DNA from: Agromyces sp. Root81
GTDB taxonomy: Bacteria > Actinomycetota > Actinomycetes > Actinomycetales > Microbacteriaceae
Assembly (NCBI RefSeq): GCF_001429165.1
Contig: NZ_LMIR01000002.1
Coordinates: 1,911,261 to 1,975,260, forward strand
Direction: 5' to 3'
Length of the DNA stretch: 64,000 nt
Below the pieces are notes generated by a model. That model was not told the DNA's origin. It saw only the letters and a program-made list of their open reading frames with translations, and did no database searches. How positions within the stretch are numbered: the first letter of the stretch is position 1; every line of letters starts with the position of its first letter. The translations under genes and the position numbers were made by a program. Of this stretch, positions 16,682 to 26,867 are shown piece after piece.

Positions 16682-16697
16682 GTAATCGCTTGCACCA
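16682..16697. promoter_or_regulatory. LacI-type operator candidate at the malE transcription start
   Basis: GTAATCGCTTGCACCA lies immediately after the -10 TATACC. It shares CGCTTGCA (16687-16694) with the box at 16590-16597, 97 bases apart in the same orientation. The pair could support repression of both divergent transcripts. Confidence 0.5.
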
Positions 16698-16817
16698 AGC
16701 GGGCAATACACACGGAAGAACGGCCTTTCGGGCGCGGTGCCCGTTCCGCACACGGAGCGGGAGACTCATCCACCAGGCGAAGGCGCCGATCTCACGCACA
16801 CTGAGAAGGGCACACCA

Positions 16818-18050
16818 ATGAGGGTGAACAAGAAGAGCCTCCTCGCTGCCGGCGCGGTCGCAGTCATCGCGACGCTCGGTCTCGCGAGCTGCGCAGGCGC
16901 CGACAGCGGCTCCGAAGGCGAGGCCTCGTCGAGCGGCACGCTGACCGTCTGGGTCGACGCCGAGCGCGTGGACGCTCTGCAGGGCGCGGCCGACGCCTAC
17001 TCCGAGGAGAAGGGCGTGAAGGTCGAGCTCGTCGGCAAGGACAACGCCGACATCAAGGACGACTTCATCCAGCAGGTTCCGACCGGCAAGGGCCCCGACA
17101 TCACCATGGGCGCGCACGACTGGCTGGGCGAGCTCTCGACCAACGGCGTGGTCGCCCCCATCGAGCTCGGCGACTCCGCCGCCGACTACCTCCCGGTCGC
17201 CATCGACGCCTCGACGTACGAGGGCACCACCTACATGCTTCCCTACGCGGTCGAGAACATCGCCGTGCTCCGCAACGCCGACCTCGTTCCCGAGGCCGCG
17301 ACGAGTTTCGACGACATGATCGCCAAGGGCCAGGCAGCCGGCCTCACCCAGCCCTTCGTCGTCGAGCAGGGCGCAGAGGGCAACCCCTACCACCTGTACC
17401 CCTTCCAGACCGCGTTCGGCGCCCCCGTCTTCGGCACCAATGACGAGGGCTACGACCCGACCGACCTGCAGATCGGCAACGCCGGCGGCGAGCAGTTCGC
17501 CACGTGGCTCGGCAGCCAGGGCAAGAACGGCACCGGCGTCTTCAACACCGACATCGACGGCGACATCGCCAAGCAGGCGTTCATCGACGGCACCGCGGCC
17601 TTCTGGCTGACCGGCCCGTGGAACGTCGGCGCAGCGACCGACGCCGGCATCAACGTCGCGATCGACACCGTGCCGAGCCCGACCGCAGAGGTCGCGTCGC
17701 CGTTCGCCGGTGTCAAGGGCTTCTTCGTCTCCTCCGAGTCGAAGAACAAGGTCGCCGCGAACGACTTCCTCGTCAACTACATCGGCACCGAGGACGTGCA
17801 GCTCGAGCTCTTCAAGGCCGGTAACGTGCTCCCCGCGCTCTCGGCCGCAGCTGAGACCGCGTCGAGCGACCCGATCGTCGCCGGCTTCGCCGCCGTCGGC
17901 GCCGAGGCCGTGCCGATGCCCGCGATCCCCGCCATGGGCGCCGTCTGGCAGTACTGGGGCATCGCCGAGGCCGACATCATCAACGGTGCCGACCCGGTCG
18001 CCACTTGGCAGAAGCTGACCGCCGACGTGCAGGCTGCGATCAACAAGTAA
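16818..18050 (+). CDS. malE: Maltodextrin-type ABC transporter solute-binding lipoprotein
   Basis: 410 residues from ATG 16818, preceded by GAGAAGGG. The signal peptide has KK, a hydrophobic core and lipobox LASC with Cys25. The mature protein has the family 1 binding fold (LTVWVDAERVDALQGAADAY, PDITMGAHDWLGEL, PYAVENIAVLRN, FWLTGPWNV). It captures malto-oligosaccharides outside the membrane and passes them to the MalF/MalG permeases encoded next. A long stem-loop separates it from malF, an arrangement that often gives excess binding protein. The maltodextrin assignment rests on the flanking GH13 enzymes. Confidence 0.9.
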   Translation: MRVNKKSLLAAGAVAVIATLGLASCAGADSGSEGEASSSGTLTVWVDAERVDALQGAADAYSEEKGVKVELVGKDNADIKDDFIQQVPTGKGPDITMGAHDWLGELSTNGVVAPIELGDSAADYLPVAIDASTYEGTTYMLPYAVENIAVLRNADLVPEAATSFDDMIAKGQAAGLTQPFVVEQGAEGNPYHLYPFQTAFGAPVFGTNDEGYDPTDLQIGNAGGEQFATWLGSQGKNGTGVFNTDIDGDIAKQAFIDGTAAFWLTGPWNVGAATDAGINVAIDTVPSPTAEVASPFAGVKGFFVSSESKNKVAANDFLVNYIGTEDVQLELFKAGNVLPALSAAAETASSDPIVAGFAAVGAEAVPMPAIPAMGAVWQYWGIAEADIINGADPVATWQKLTADVQAAINK

Positions 18051-18058
18051 CGACTGAC

Positions 18059-18099
18059 TGCTCCGGGTCGGATGCCGCGACGGCACCCGGCCCGGAGCA
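18059..18099 (+). other. Stem-loop between malE and malF
   Basis: Perfect 9-bp outer stem TGCTCCGGG/CCCGGAGCA with an inner TGCCG/CGGCA stem, and no T tract. The position suggests partial termination or protection of the malE 3' end rather than full termination. Confidence 0.6.
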
Positions 18100-18127
18100 C
18101 TCACGTGCGACGGGAAGAGCGGGCAGG

Positions 18128-19749
<1,622 letters not shown>

Positions 19750-19750
<1 letters not shown>

Positions 19751-20754
19751 TGGCCGCCCAGCAGCCCGTTCCCGGAACCCAGACCGGCCTCGTCATCGGC
19801 GAGGCGGAGGAGTTCGCGGATGCCTCGACGCGCGCGAGCATCTCGATCGCGCGCGACGGCCGTGGCGGCGGCTTCGACCGCGAGCTTCCCCGCAAGCCGT
19901 TCAACCTGCGTCGCTGGTTCGCCGCGACCGGATGGCGCCACGTCGTCGGCGTGATCATGGTCGCGTTCTCACTGTTCCCGATCGTCTTCGTGATCTCGTC
20001 GTCGCTGAACCCGCACGGCACCCTCACGGGGTCGAACGCACTGTTCTCGGCGATCGGCCTCGACAGCTACGTGCGCATCCTCACCGACCCGCAGGTGCCG
20101 TTCCTGACGTGGTTCGGCAACACGCTCATGATCGCGGGCATCACGGCCGTGCTGACGGTGTTCCTCGGGGCACTCGCCGCGTATTCCTTCTCGCGCATGC
20201 GCTTCACGGGTCGTCGCTTCGGCCTGATCTCGATCGTCGTCGTGCAGATGTTCCCGCAGCTGCTCGCCGTCGTCGCGATCTTCCTGCTGATGAGCGCGAT
20301 CGGCGATTGGTTCCCCGCGATCGGGCTGAACACCCACATCGGCCTGATCATGGTCTACCTCGGCGGCGCGCTCGGCGTGAACACGTACCTGATGTACGGC
20401 TTCTTCAACACGGTGCCGGCGTCGATCGACGAGGCCGCGAAGATCGACGGCGCGGGCCACGCCCGCATCTTCTTCACGATCATCCTGCGGCTCGTCGCCC
20501 CGATCCTCGCGGTCGTGGCGCTGCTGTCGTTCATCGCCTCGGTCAACGAGTTCGTGGTGGCCTCCGTGCTGCTCATCGACACCGAGCAGCAGACGCTCGC
20601 AGTGGGCCTGACGAAGCTCGTCTCGAACCCGCGGTACGCCGACTGGAGCGCCTTCTCAGCCGGTGCCGTCATCGCGGCGCTGCCGGTCGTGGCGCTCTTC
20701 CTCTTCCTGCAGAAGTACATCGTCGGCGGTCTCACCGCCGGCGCCGTGAAGTAG
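19750..20754 (+). CDS. malG: MalG-type ABC transporter permease
   Basis: 334 residues; the start overlaps the malF stop by one base (TGATG). The N-terminal ~60 residues are polar and cytoplasmic, followed by six membrane helices. The EAA loop is SIDEAAKIDGAGHARIFF. The MalG-like motifs FPQLLAVVAIFLLM and NTYLMYGFFNTVP are present, as is the short C-terminal tail GGLTAGAVK that in MalG homologues reaches the ATPase. It pairs with MalF to move maltodextrins inward. Confidence 0.93.
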
Positions 20755-20784
20755 CGACCGGCTGCCCGGGCGGCACGGCGATGT

Positions 20785-20807
20785 CACCTGCGTGTCATGC
20801 GCAGGTG
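20785..20807 (+). other. Perfect 8-bp hairpin upstream of the second GH13 gene
   Basis: CACCTGCG (20785-20792) pairs with CGCAGGTG (20800-20807) around a seven-base loop. It ends directly before the GGAAAGG ribosome-binding site of the gene at 20821 and could tune its expression relative to malG or stabilise a processed end. Confidence 0.55.
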
Positions 20808-20820
20808 GAAAGGTGATGGC

Positions 20821-22731
20821 ATGACCCTGTCGACCCCACTGGCTCCGCACCACGACGGATCCCCGCTGCACGTCTCGACAGCGGCGCCATCGCTCGGCGA
20901 GACCGTGCGGGTGCGCCTGCGCGTGCCCAAGTCGTTCGGCCCGCTCATCTGGGTGGGCACCCGGTCGAACCCGAACCGGGAGCCGCGCTTCGACGAGGCA
21001 TCCGTCGTCGGGGCGGCCGACGGCTGGCAGTGGTGGGAGGCGGTCGTCGAGGTCGAGAACCCCGTGCACGGCTACCGCTGGCTGCTCGTCGGCGCCGACG
21101 GCCGCCAGCACTGGCTGAACCAGCTCGGCCTCTCGAGTCTCGAGACGCGCGATCACGACGACTTCCGTCTCGTCGCGCACGAGCCGGCGCCCGAGTGGGC
21201 GGCGTCGAGCGTGATGTACCAGGTCTTCCCCGATCGGTTCGCGAAGTCGGGGACGGCACCCTTCGATCGGCTCAGGGCTGCGGGGGAGCTGCCCGAATGG
21301 GCCATCGCGGCCGACTGGGATGAACCGGTCGACCCCGTCTACCCGGGCCGCTCGAAGCAGCTCTTCGGCGGCGACCTCGACGGGGTGCGCGAAAAGCTCG
21401 ACCACCTCGCGTCGCTCGGCGTCGACCTGCTGTACCTGACTCCCGTCTTCCCTGCCCGCTCGAACCACCGCTACGACGCCACGACGTTCGACCTCGTCGA
21501 CCCCCTGCTCGGCGGCGACGAGGCGCTCGTGCGGCTCGTCGAGGCGGCGCACGCCCGAGGCATCCGCGTCATCGGCGACCTCACCTCGAACCACTCGGGC
21601 GACGCGCACGAGTGGTTCCGGGCGGCGCAGGCCGACCCGGCCGCGCCTGAGCGCGAGTTCTACTTCTTCCGCGACGAGGAGGGCGGCGAGGGCTACGAGT
21701 CGTGGCTCGGGGTGCCGAGCCTGCCGAAGTTCGACTGGAGCTCGGCCGAACTGCGGCGGCGCTTCATCGAGGGGCCGGACTCGGTCGTCGCGCGCTTCCT
21801 CGCGCTGCCGTTCGGCCTCGACGGCTGGCGCATCGACGTCGCCAACATGACGGGCCGGCTCGGCTCGGCCGACCTCAACGCCGAGGTGCGTCAGACGATC
21901 CGCCGCACGATGCTCGAGGCGAGCCCCGACACGATCCTGCTCGGGGAGTCGACGAACGATGCCGCAAGCGACTTCCAGGGCGACGCATGGCACGGGGCGA
22001 TGACCTACACGCCGTTCACCCGGCCGCTGTGGAGCTGGCTGCTCGAGCCCGGCAGCCCGGCCGGCGGCGGACTCGGCTTCGCCCTGCAGCAGGTGCCGAC
22101 GTTGACCGGCGGCGAGTTCCATGCCGCCCACACGCGGTTCGCCGCGGGATTCCCATGGCGCACGCGCCTCGCGACCATGAACGCGCTCGACACGCACGAC
22201 ACCCCGCGGTTCGCGACGCACGCGCGGGCGGGCGCCGTGCCCGTCGCCCTCGGGCTCGCGGTCGCACTTCCCGGCATCCCCGTCGTCTGGGCCGGCGACG
22301 AGTTCGGCCTGACCGGCGAAGACGGCGAGGCCTCGCGCACGCCGATGCCGTGGGGGAGCGAGACCTCGCCCGAGGTCGCCCCGGTGCTCGAGACCTACCG
22401 GTCGCTGCTGCGGCTTCGTCGCGAGCACCCGGTGCTCGCCACCGGCGGCATCCGCTGGCTCGCCGTCGGTGACGACGCCGTCGCGTTCGTGCGCGAGTCG
22501 GTCGACGAGACGGTGCTCGTGTTCGCGGCGCGGTCGACCGCGACCCTCGAGTTCGATGCGGCAGCGCTCGGTGCTGCGGCCGGTTCGACGGATGCCGCGG
22601 CGCCCCTCTTCGGGCAGGCCCGGCTCGAGGCATCCGCTGATCGCGTGATGCTCGAGGCGAGTGGGACCGGCTTCGCCGCGTGGAGTCTGCCGGGCGTCTC
22701 GGCGCCGTCGTGGCAGGCTGGAATCGCGTGA
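20821..22731 (+). CDS. GH13 maltodextrin-degrading glycosidase (neopullulanase/cyclomaltodextrinase-like)
   Basis: 636 residues from ATG 20821 with AAAGG upstream. The N-terminal ~125 residues form a beta-sandwich domain of the CBM34/CBM48 sort (TVRVRLRVPKSFG, VHGYRWLLVGADG). The GH13 catalytic domain follows: VMYQVFPDRF (131-140), DLTSNH (253-258), DGWRIDVAN with nucleophile Asp339, LLGES with Glu376, and DTHDTPR with His459/Asp460. The catalytic set is complete. No signal peptide is present, so it acts on imported maltodextrins together with the alpha-glucosidase at the other end of the locus. It is the fourth gene of the mal transcript, 66 bases after malG. Confidence 0.92.
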   Translation: MTLSTPLAPHHDGSPLHVSTAAPSLGETVRVRLRVPKSFGPLIWVGTRSNPNREPRFDEASVVGAADGWQWWEAVVEVENPVHGYRWLLVGADGRQHWLNQLGLSSLETRDHDDFRLVAHEPAPEWAASSVMYQVFPDRFAKSGTAPFDRLRAAGELPEWAIAADWDEPVDPVYPGRSKQLFGGDLDGVREKLDHLASLGVDLLYLTPVFPARSNHRYDATTFDLVDPLLGGDEALVRLVEAAHARGIRVIGDLTSNHSGDAHEWFRAAQADPAAPEREFYFFRDEEGGEGYESWLGVPSLPKFDWSSAELRRRFIEGPDSVVARFLALPFGLDGWRIDVANMTGRLGSADLNAEVRQTIRRTMLEASPDTILLGESTNDAASDFQGDAWHGAMTYTPFTRPLWSWLLEPGSPAGGGLGFALQQVPTLTGGEFHAAHTRFAAGFPWRTRLATMNALDTHDTPRFATHARAGAVPVALGLAVALPGIPVVWAGDEFGLTGEDGEASRTPMPWGSETSPEVAPVLETYRSLLRLRREHPVLATGGIRWLAVGDDAVAFVRESVDETVLVFAARSTATLEFDAAALGAAAGSTDAAAPLFGQARLEASADRVMLEASGTGFAAWSLPGVSAPSWQAGIA

Positions 22732-22831
22732 CCGGCAGTCGCCCGCCCGCCGGTGCCGACTGGTTGCGGTGCTGGTTCGGCGGTACCGCCGAGAGGTGAT
22801 ATCCTCGTACGGTTGCCAAGTGCGGCAACGC

Positions 22832-22903
<72 letters not shown>

Positions 22904-22951
22904 CTGGTTCTCTTCGGTTCGGCCGTTCGGCTGAGCTGGGGAAGCCTACCC

Positions 22952-23025
22952 GGCGGGGTAGCTCAGGTGGTTAGAGCACACGGCTCATAATCGTGGTGTC
23001 GCGGGTTCGAGTCCCGCCCTCGCTA
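22952..23025 (+). tRNA. tRNA-Met (CAT), elongator type
   Basis: Acceptor GGCGGGG (22952-22958) pairs with CCTCGCT (23018-23024) with two G-T wobbles. The anticodon arm is CACGG-CTCATAA-TCGTG with anticodon CAT, and the T arm is GCGGG-TTCGAGT-CCCGC. The first pair differs from the unpaired end of an initiator tRNA. CCA is not encoded. It lies 48 bases after tRNA-Thr and is probably cotranscribed with it. Confidence 0.93.
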
Positions 23026-23279
23026 CATATGAATGCCCTCTGAACAGGAATTTCGTTCGGGCATGGACTCGCATCTTGGATCGGACACGACCCCAGGTCC
23101 GTTCTCGACTCCGGTCGAGTTCTCGGCCGGGGTTGTCCTTCAGGATCGCTTCGGTCAGGACTCGCATTCTGAGCTTCGCCGGAGGCTCGAAAACACAACC
23201 TGAAGCCCCGGCCCCCACGGGTGAGGAGTGCTCACTCAGCGTTCCCCTCCACCGTTCGGCTGCCAACGTTCAGTGGCGC

Positions 23280-23633
23280 TCAGCCGGGGATCACCTGCTG
23301 CTCGCCGGTGATGGCTGTGCTCAGTCGTCTGGCTGGGCGCGTGTACGTCTCCCGGTGCACGGCCGGCACGTAGCGACGTTCGCGCCGAGAGGTGCGCAGC
23401 GAGGCAGTGCGCTTCGGCCGGAGCACGAGACCCATGCACACGACAGCCACGCCGGCGATCGCGGCCGCCGCACCGATGGCTGCGACAAGAAGCGCGACGC
23501 TGCCCTGCTGGGATGTGCCGAAGGCCGACGAGTACGCGAGCATCGCGGCGCCGATCACCAGGCCGACCAGGCCGAGCATCGTCACCGCGCCTCCGGCGCG
23601 CATGAGCTTCGTGGCAGGCGTCATTCTCGTCAT
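23280..23633 (-). CDS. Small two-helix membrane protein, function unknown
   Basis: 117 residues from ATG 23633 (GGGGAAG just upstream; an in-frame ATG at 23624 is also possible). Two hydrophobic segments are seen, near residues 16-36 (AVTMLGLVGLVIGAAMLAY) and 42-66 (VALLVAAIGAAAAIAGVAVVCMGLVL), then a basic tail of ~45 residues rich in Arg and Thr. I do not recognise the family. It is divergent from the ECF sigma factor gene, so the two could share control, but nothing else links them. Confidence 0.55.
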   Translation of the reverse strand: MTRMTPATKLMRAGGAVTMLGLVGLVIGAAMLAYSSAFGTSQQGSVALLVAAIGAAAAIAGVAVVCMGLVLRPKRTASLRTSRRERRYVPAVHRETYTRPARRLSTAITGEQQVIPG

Positions 23634-23756
23634 ACTTCCCCGGTCTTCATTCCTGTTCCCTGAACAGAGATGTCCGGATGAGGGAGGTGGGTTGCAAACT
23701 CGTTCGCGACGGATGTACGCACAGCGTTCGCGCCTGCTCATGCCTAGACTGCGGGT

Positions 23757-24338
23757 GTGAATGACGAGGTGCAAGATGCGGTTCTGTGGCTGGAGGCGAC
23801 CTCTGGCACAGACGCATCATTCGCCGTCATCTTCGACCGGTACCGGCGTCTCGTGTTCAAGCGGGCGTACGACCGCGTCCGTGATGTCACGGATGCCGAG
23901 GACGTCGTCGCGATCGTCTTCATGGAGGCGTGGCGGAAGCGTGACAGCGTCAGGTTCATCGACGGATCGCTCCGGCCGTGGCTGCTCGTCGTGACCCTCA
24001 ACGTCTGCCTGAACCGCGATCGGGCGAACCGCCGGTACCGGCGGCTCCTCACGAAGCTGCCTCCTCCCGAGCACGAACCTGACCTGAGCGAGCGCACCCT
24101 CGCGCAGATCGAAGCCGGCGAAGCCTTCCAGGCCCTGCGAACCGCGATGAAGCGCTACAGCAGCTCCGATCAACGTGTCGTCGAGCTCTGCCTGATCGAT
24201 GACGTACCCGTCTCGGCAGCCGCAATCGTCCTCGATATGCCCGTCGGCACAGTGAAGGCGAAACTGTCCCGCGCACGGAAGAAGCTCCAGGTGGAGCTCG
24301 AGCGATTCGCTCCAGTATCGGAAGTGATCGACATATGA
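23757..24338 (+). CDS. ECF-type RNA polymerase sigma factor
   Basis: 193 residues from GTG 23757. Region 2 is recognisable (FDRYRRLVFKRAYDRVRDVTDAEDVVAIVFMEAW in segments, ~25-60), and region 4 near 135-180 contains QRVVELCLIDDVPVSAAAIV and GTVKAKLSRARKKLQ, the promoter -35 reading helix. TAGACT ends six bases upstream, consistent with a leaderless start. The stop overlaps the start of a membrane protein gene by four bases, the usual arrangement for an ECF sigma factor and its anti-sigma partner. Confidence 0.92.
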   Translation: MNDEVQDAVLWLEATSGTDASFAVIFDRYRRLVFKRAYDRVRDVTDAEDVVAIVFMEAWRKRDSVRFIDGSLRPWLLVVTLNVCLNRDRANRRYRRLLTKLPPPEHEPDLSERTLAQIEAGEAFQALRTAMKRYSSSDQRVVELCLIDDVPVSAAAIVLDMPVGTVKAKLSRARKKLQVELERFAPVSEVIDI

Positions 24339-24865
24339 ACGAACTACTGGACGGCAGCCCCGAGATGCGCCCAGGGCGCGAAGCTGCGATCAAGAGCCTC
24401 GTGCTCGAGAATCTCGAGGAGTCGCGGGAGAAGAAGGCGCGTTGGCGCCGGAACCGCTGGTTCGCGTGGGGCGGCGTCGGTGTGCTGGTTGTTGGCATCG
24501 GCGCGACGGCAGCGGGAGTCGTGCTGCAGGCGCAGACGGTGTCGAACGAGCGGATCGTGCACTGCCTGGAATCAGACCAGCGTGCGGCCGACGGCAGCTA
24601 CCCAGGAGGGATGGGCTCGCTCGCGTCCACGACCGGTGAAGCCCGGGCCATCGAAGCTGTGGACTTCTGCACGATGATGTGGGAGCAGGGCGTGATGGAG
24701 CCGGGCTTCGACCCCCGGTCGACGACGAACGCCCCAGGTGAGGTGCCCGAGGCGTTCGTGGTGTGCGTCATGCCTGATGGCAGCGCTGCTGCGGTGCCCT
24801 CGTCGGAGCCGGCGGTCTGCCAACGCCTCGGCCTCGCGCCCCTTGATGACGGTGACGGCGAGTAG
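24335..24865 (+). CDS. Putative membrane anti-sigma partner with four extracytoplasmic cysteines
   Basis: 176 residues; the start overlaps the sigma factor stop (ATGA). The N-terminal ~45 residues are charged and cytoplasmic, one membrane helix follows (VGVLVVGIGATAAGVVLQAQ region, ~48-68), then an extracytoplasmic domain of ~105 residues. That domain has exactly four Cys (VHCLE, DFCTMM, VVCVM, AVCQR), enough for two disulfides. No zinc-type HxxxCxxC anti-sigma motif is present in the cytoplasmic part. The anti-sigma role is inferred from coupling and topology; the sensing domain matches nothing I recognise. Confidence 0.65.
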   Translation: MNELLDGSPEMRPGREAAIKSLVLENLEESREKKARWRRNRWFAWGGVGVLVVGIGATAAGVVLQAQTVSNERIVHCLESDQRAADGSYPGGMGSLASTTGEARAIEAVDFCTMMWEQGVMEPGFDPRSTTNAPGEVPEAFVVCVMPDGSAAAVPSSEPAVCQRLGLAPLDDGDGE

Positions 24866-24894
24866 CACGCAGCTCCTGTTACCCCGCGCGTCCG

Positions 24895-25084
24895 TCAGCC
24901 GACCGTGCCCTGGGGCCGGAACACGATCGAGCGCACCTGATCGTTCAGGCTGCCGATGCTCGGGCAGCCCGGCGTGCAGTTGAGATTCTCGCCGCCGTAG
25001 TTCGTCGCCTTTGTAGAGCGTGAGCCAGCAACTGCTCGCAGGCCGGTCGACCCAGCCTCGCGGGCCTGAACGACCGTCGAGCAT
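24895..25084 (-). pseudogene. Frameshifted fragment of a peptidase-inhibitor I36/crystallin-like secreted protein
   Basis: On the minus strand one frame reads CWLTLYKG and the adjacent frame reads TNYGGENLNCTPGCP then IGSLNDQVRSIVF before a stop at 24895. Removing one base near 25003-25007 joins them as LYKGTNYGGENLN, the typical beta/gamma-crystallin or I36 inhibitor motif (LY-x-NYGG ... SLNDQVRSI). No signal peptide or N-terminal half can be found, so this looks like a 3' remnant with a one-base shift; a sequencing error in a short gene is possible. The rest of the 381-base gap (25085-25246) shows nothing further. Confidence 0.45.
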
Positions 25085-25246
25085 CCCTCCGGAGGATGAC
25101 GTTGCGTTCGGAACGTCGCCCTTCCGCCCGATGCTGCCGGTCGATGCGGATCGTCATCATGAGAGGGCGCCACGGTGCGCGGTTCTGCCCTTTACTTGCC
25201 CGGGGCAGCGCGTCCAGCACCTCGCATTCCGCAGCCCGAAGGAACC

Positions 25247-26074
25247 ATGTTCAAGAATCTCTCCGACCGCACGAGCGCGATCGTCTTCGTCGTCCTGGTG
25301 GTCGGCATCGCGGCCACCACGGCCTCCTTCGCGGGCGGTCTCGTCCTCGCCGTCTCTCCGCTGCTCGTGACCGGCCTGATGATGTTCGTCGTCACGCGGG
25401 ACGGCTACCGTGCCGAGGGCTGGCGCCGGTTGGGGATCACCCGACTCGGCCTGCGCTGGTGGCCGGTGACGCTGGCGGCGACCCTCGGCGTCTCGATCGC
25501 GGCGGCCGGCATGACGGTCCTCCTCGGCTTCTCGCAGGTCGCTGCGCCCACCCCGGCCGCCTGGCAGGACCTCCTCTCGCTCTGCATCGCGGGCCCGATC
25601 CTCGCCTTCGCCGAGGAGATCGGCTGGCGAGGCTACCTGCAACCGCGGGTCATGCCGTGGCTGGGTGAGAAGTGGACGTACCTCGCCATCGGCGTGGTGT
25701 GGGTGGTCTGGCACCTCATGTACATCCTGCTCACGCCCTACTACCACTCGGAGGGCGACCGGGGGATCGTTCTCGCCCTGTTCTCAGCGACCGTCATCGC
25801 CTTCTCCTTCCTGTTCGGGCGCCTCCGAACCCTGTCGGGCAGCGTCTGGCCGGCCGTACTCGGCCACTTCGCGCACAATGCGACGTTCGCCTGGATCGCC
25901 TCCGCCATCGTGCTCACCGACCAGCCGGTGCTCGTGAACGAATACCTCGCCGGCGACACCGGACTCTTCGTGCTGCTCGGCACGGTCGCGTCGGTCGTGG
26001 CCATCGCGGCTGCCACGAAGCGTGGGCGCACACCGGTCAGCGCGATCCCGCCGCAGAGCGTGAGCGCTCCGTAG
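25247..26074 (+). CDS. CPBP family intramembrane (CAAX-like) metalloprotease
   Basis: 275 residues from ATG 25247 with GAAGGAA upstream. A polytopic membrane protein with the three Abi/CPBP motifs: EEIGWRGYLQ (~124-133), WHLMY, and HFAHNATF. The Glu-Glu and the two His are the presumed active-site residues. In bacteria this family acts in bacteriocin self-immunity, protein maturation or anti-sigma cleavage; substrate unknown. No bacteriocin or prenylation gene is adjacent. It converges with the GAP-family gene. Confidence 0.92.
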   Translation: MFKNLSDRTSAIVFVVLVVGIAATTASFAGGLVLAVSPLLVTGLMMFVVTRDGYRAEGWRRLGITRLGLRWWPVTLAATLGVSIAAAGMTVLLGFSQVAAPTPAAWQDLLSLCIAGPILAFAEEIGWRGYLQPRVMPWLGEKWTYLAIGVVWVVWHLMYILLTPYYHSEGDRGIVLALFSATVIAFSFLFGRLRTLSGSVWPAVLGHFAHNATFAWIASAIVLTDQPVLVNEYLAGDTGLFVLLGTVASVVAIAAATKRGRTPVSAIPPQSVSAP

Positions 26075-26098
26075 ATCGAGATGCGCGAGTCGCGCGCC

Positions 26099-26764
26099 TC
26101 ACAGTCGGGCGATGCCGCTTCCGATGATGAAGACGCCGACGAGCAGCAGGATGACGGACGTGACCACCCGGTTGTTGCGGGTGAGCCACTCCTTCATCTT
26201 CAGCAGCTTCGGCTCCATGCCCTTGGCGTCGACGAGCGTCGCGATCACCGGCACCGCCACGGTCGACGCGCCGATGACCGTGTACACGAGGATCGCGATC
26301 AGGGACTCGGAGACGGAGAGCCCGGCGCCGCGCACGGCGAGGCCGGCCGCGATGGCGAGCAGCAGCTCCTTGGGGCGGATGTTCAGCGCCACCCCGATAC
26401 CGAATGCGCTCCACGGGCCGATGGACTCCAGCTTGTCGAGCCAGGCGGGCATGGCATCCACGGGATTCCGTCGGGCGCGTCGGAAGGAGACGATCGCGAT
26501 GACGATGAGCCCGGCGCCGACCAGCATCTCGGCGACGGCGACCGCCACAGCGGGCTGCCGAGCGGAGCGAGGCGTCGGAACCGCCTGCGCCGAGACGATG
26601 CAGATGAAGACCAGGAGGGCCATGCCGATGACCCATCCGATGAGGAACGGGGCGGATGACCCGCGCTTCGGCGACAGCAGGATCACGATCGTCGCCATGA
26701 TCGGCACCGAGCTGATCGCGACCGCCAACGCGATCGGAAGGATGTGCCCTATCGCCTGCAGCAT
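26099..26764 (-). CDS. GAP (Sap/LysE-like) family membrane transporter
   Basis: 221 residues from ATG 26764. Six hydrophobic segments with ISSVPIMATIVILLSPKRG near the N-terminus and LNIRPKELLLAIAAGLAV centrally, both typical of the GAP/Sap (sulfolipid-addressing protein) family related to LysE. In mycobacteria these proteins help translocate glycolipids; here the cargo is unknown. It lies in the same direction as, and downstream of, the 59-residue gene and the DHA2 exporter, so a membrane-export cluster is possible. Confidence 0.8.
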   Translation of the reverse strand: MLQAIGHILPIALAVAISSVPIMATIVILLSPKRGSSAPFLIGWVIGMALLVFICIVSAQAVPTPRSARQPAVAVAVAEMLVGAGLIVIAIVSFRRARRNPVDAMPAWLDKLESIGPWSAFGIGVALNIRPKELLLAIAAGLAVRGAGLSVSESLIAILVYTVIGASTVAVPVIATLVDAKGMEPKLLKMKEWLTRNNRVVTSVILLLVGVFIIGSGIARL

Positions 26765-26867
26765 TCCGCTGCACCCCCTGACTGGTGGTGACACACCGCG
26801 CCCGCGGCGCCGCTGTCCACACGATATCGGAGGCGGGCGTCCGGAGGCCGGAGGTCGACGCTCCTGC

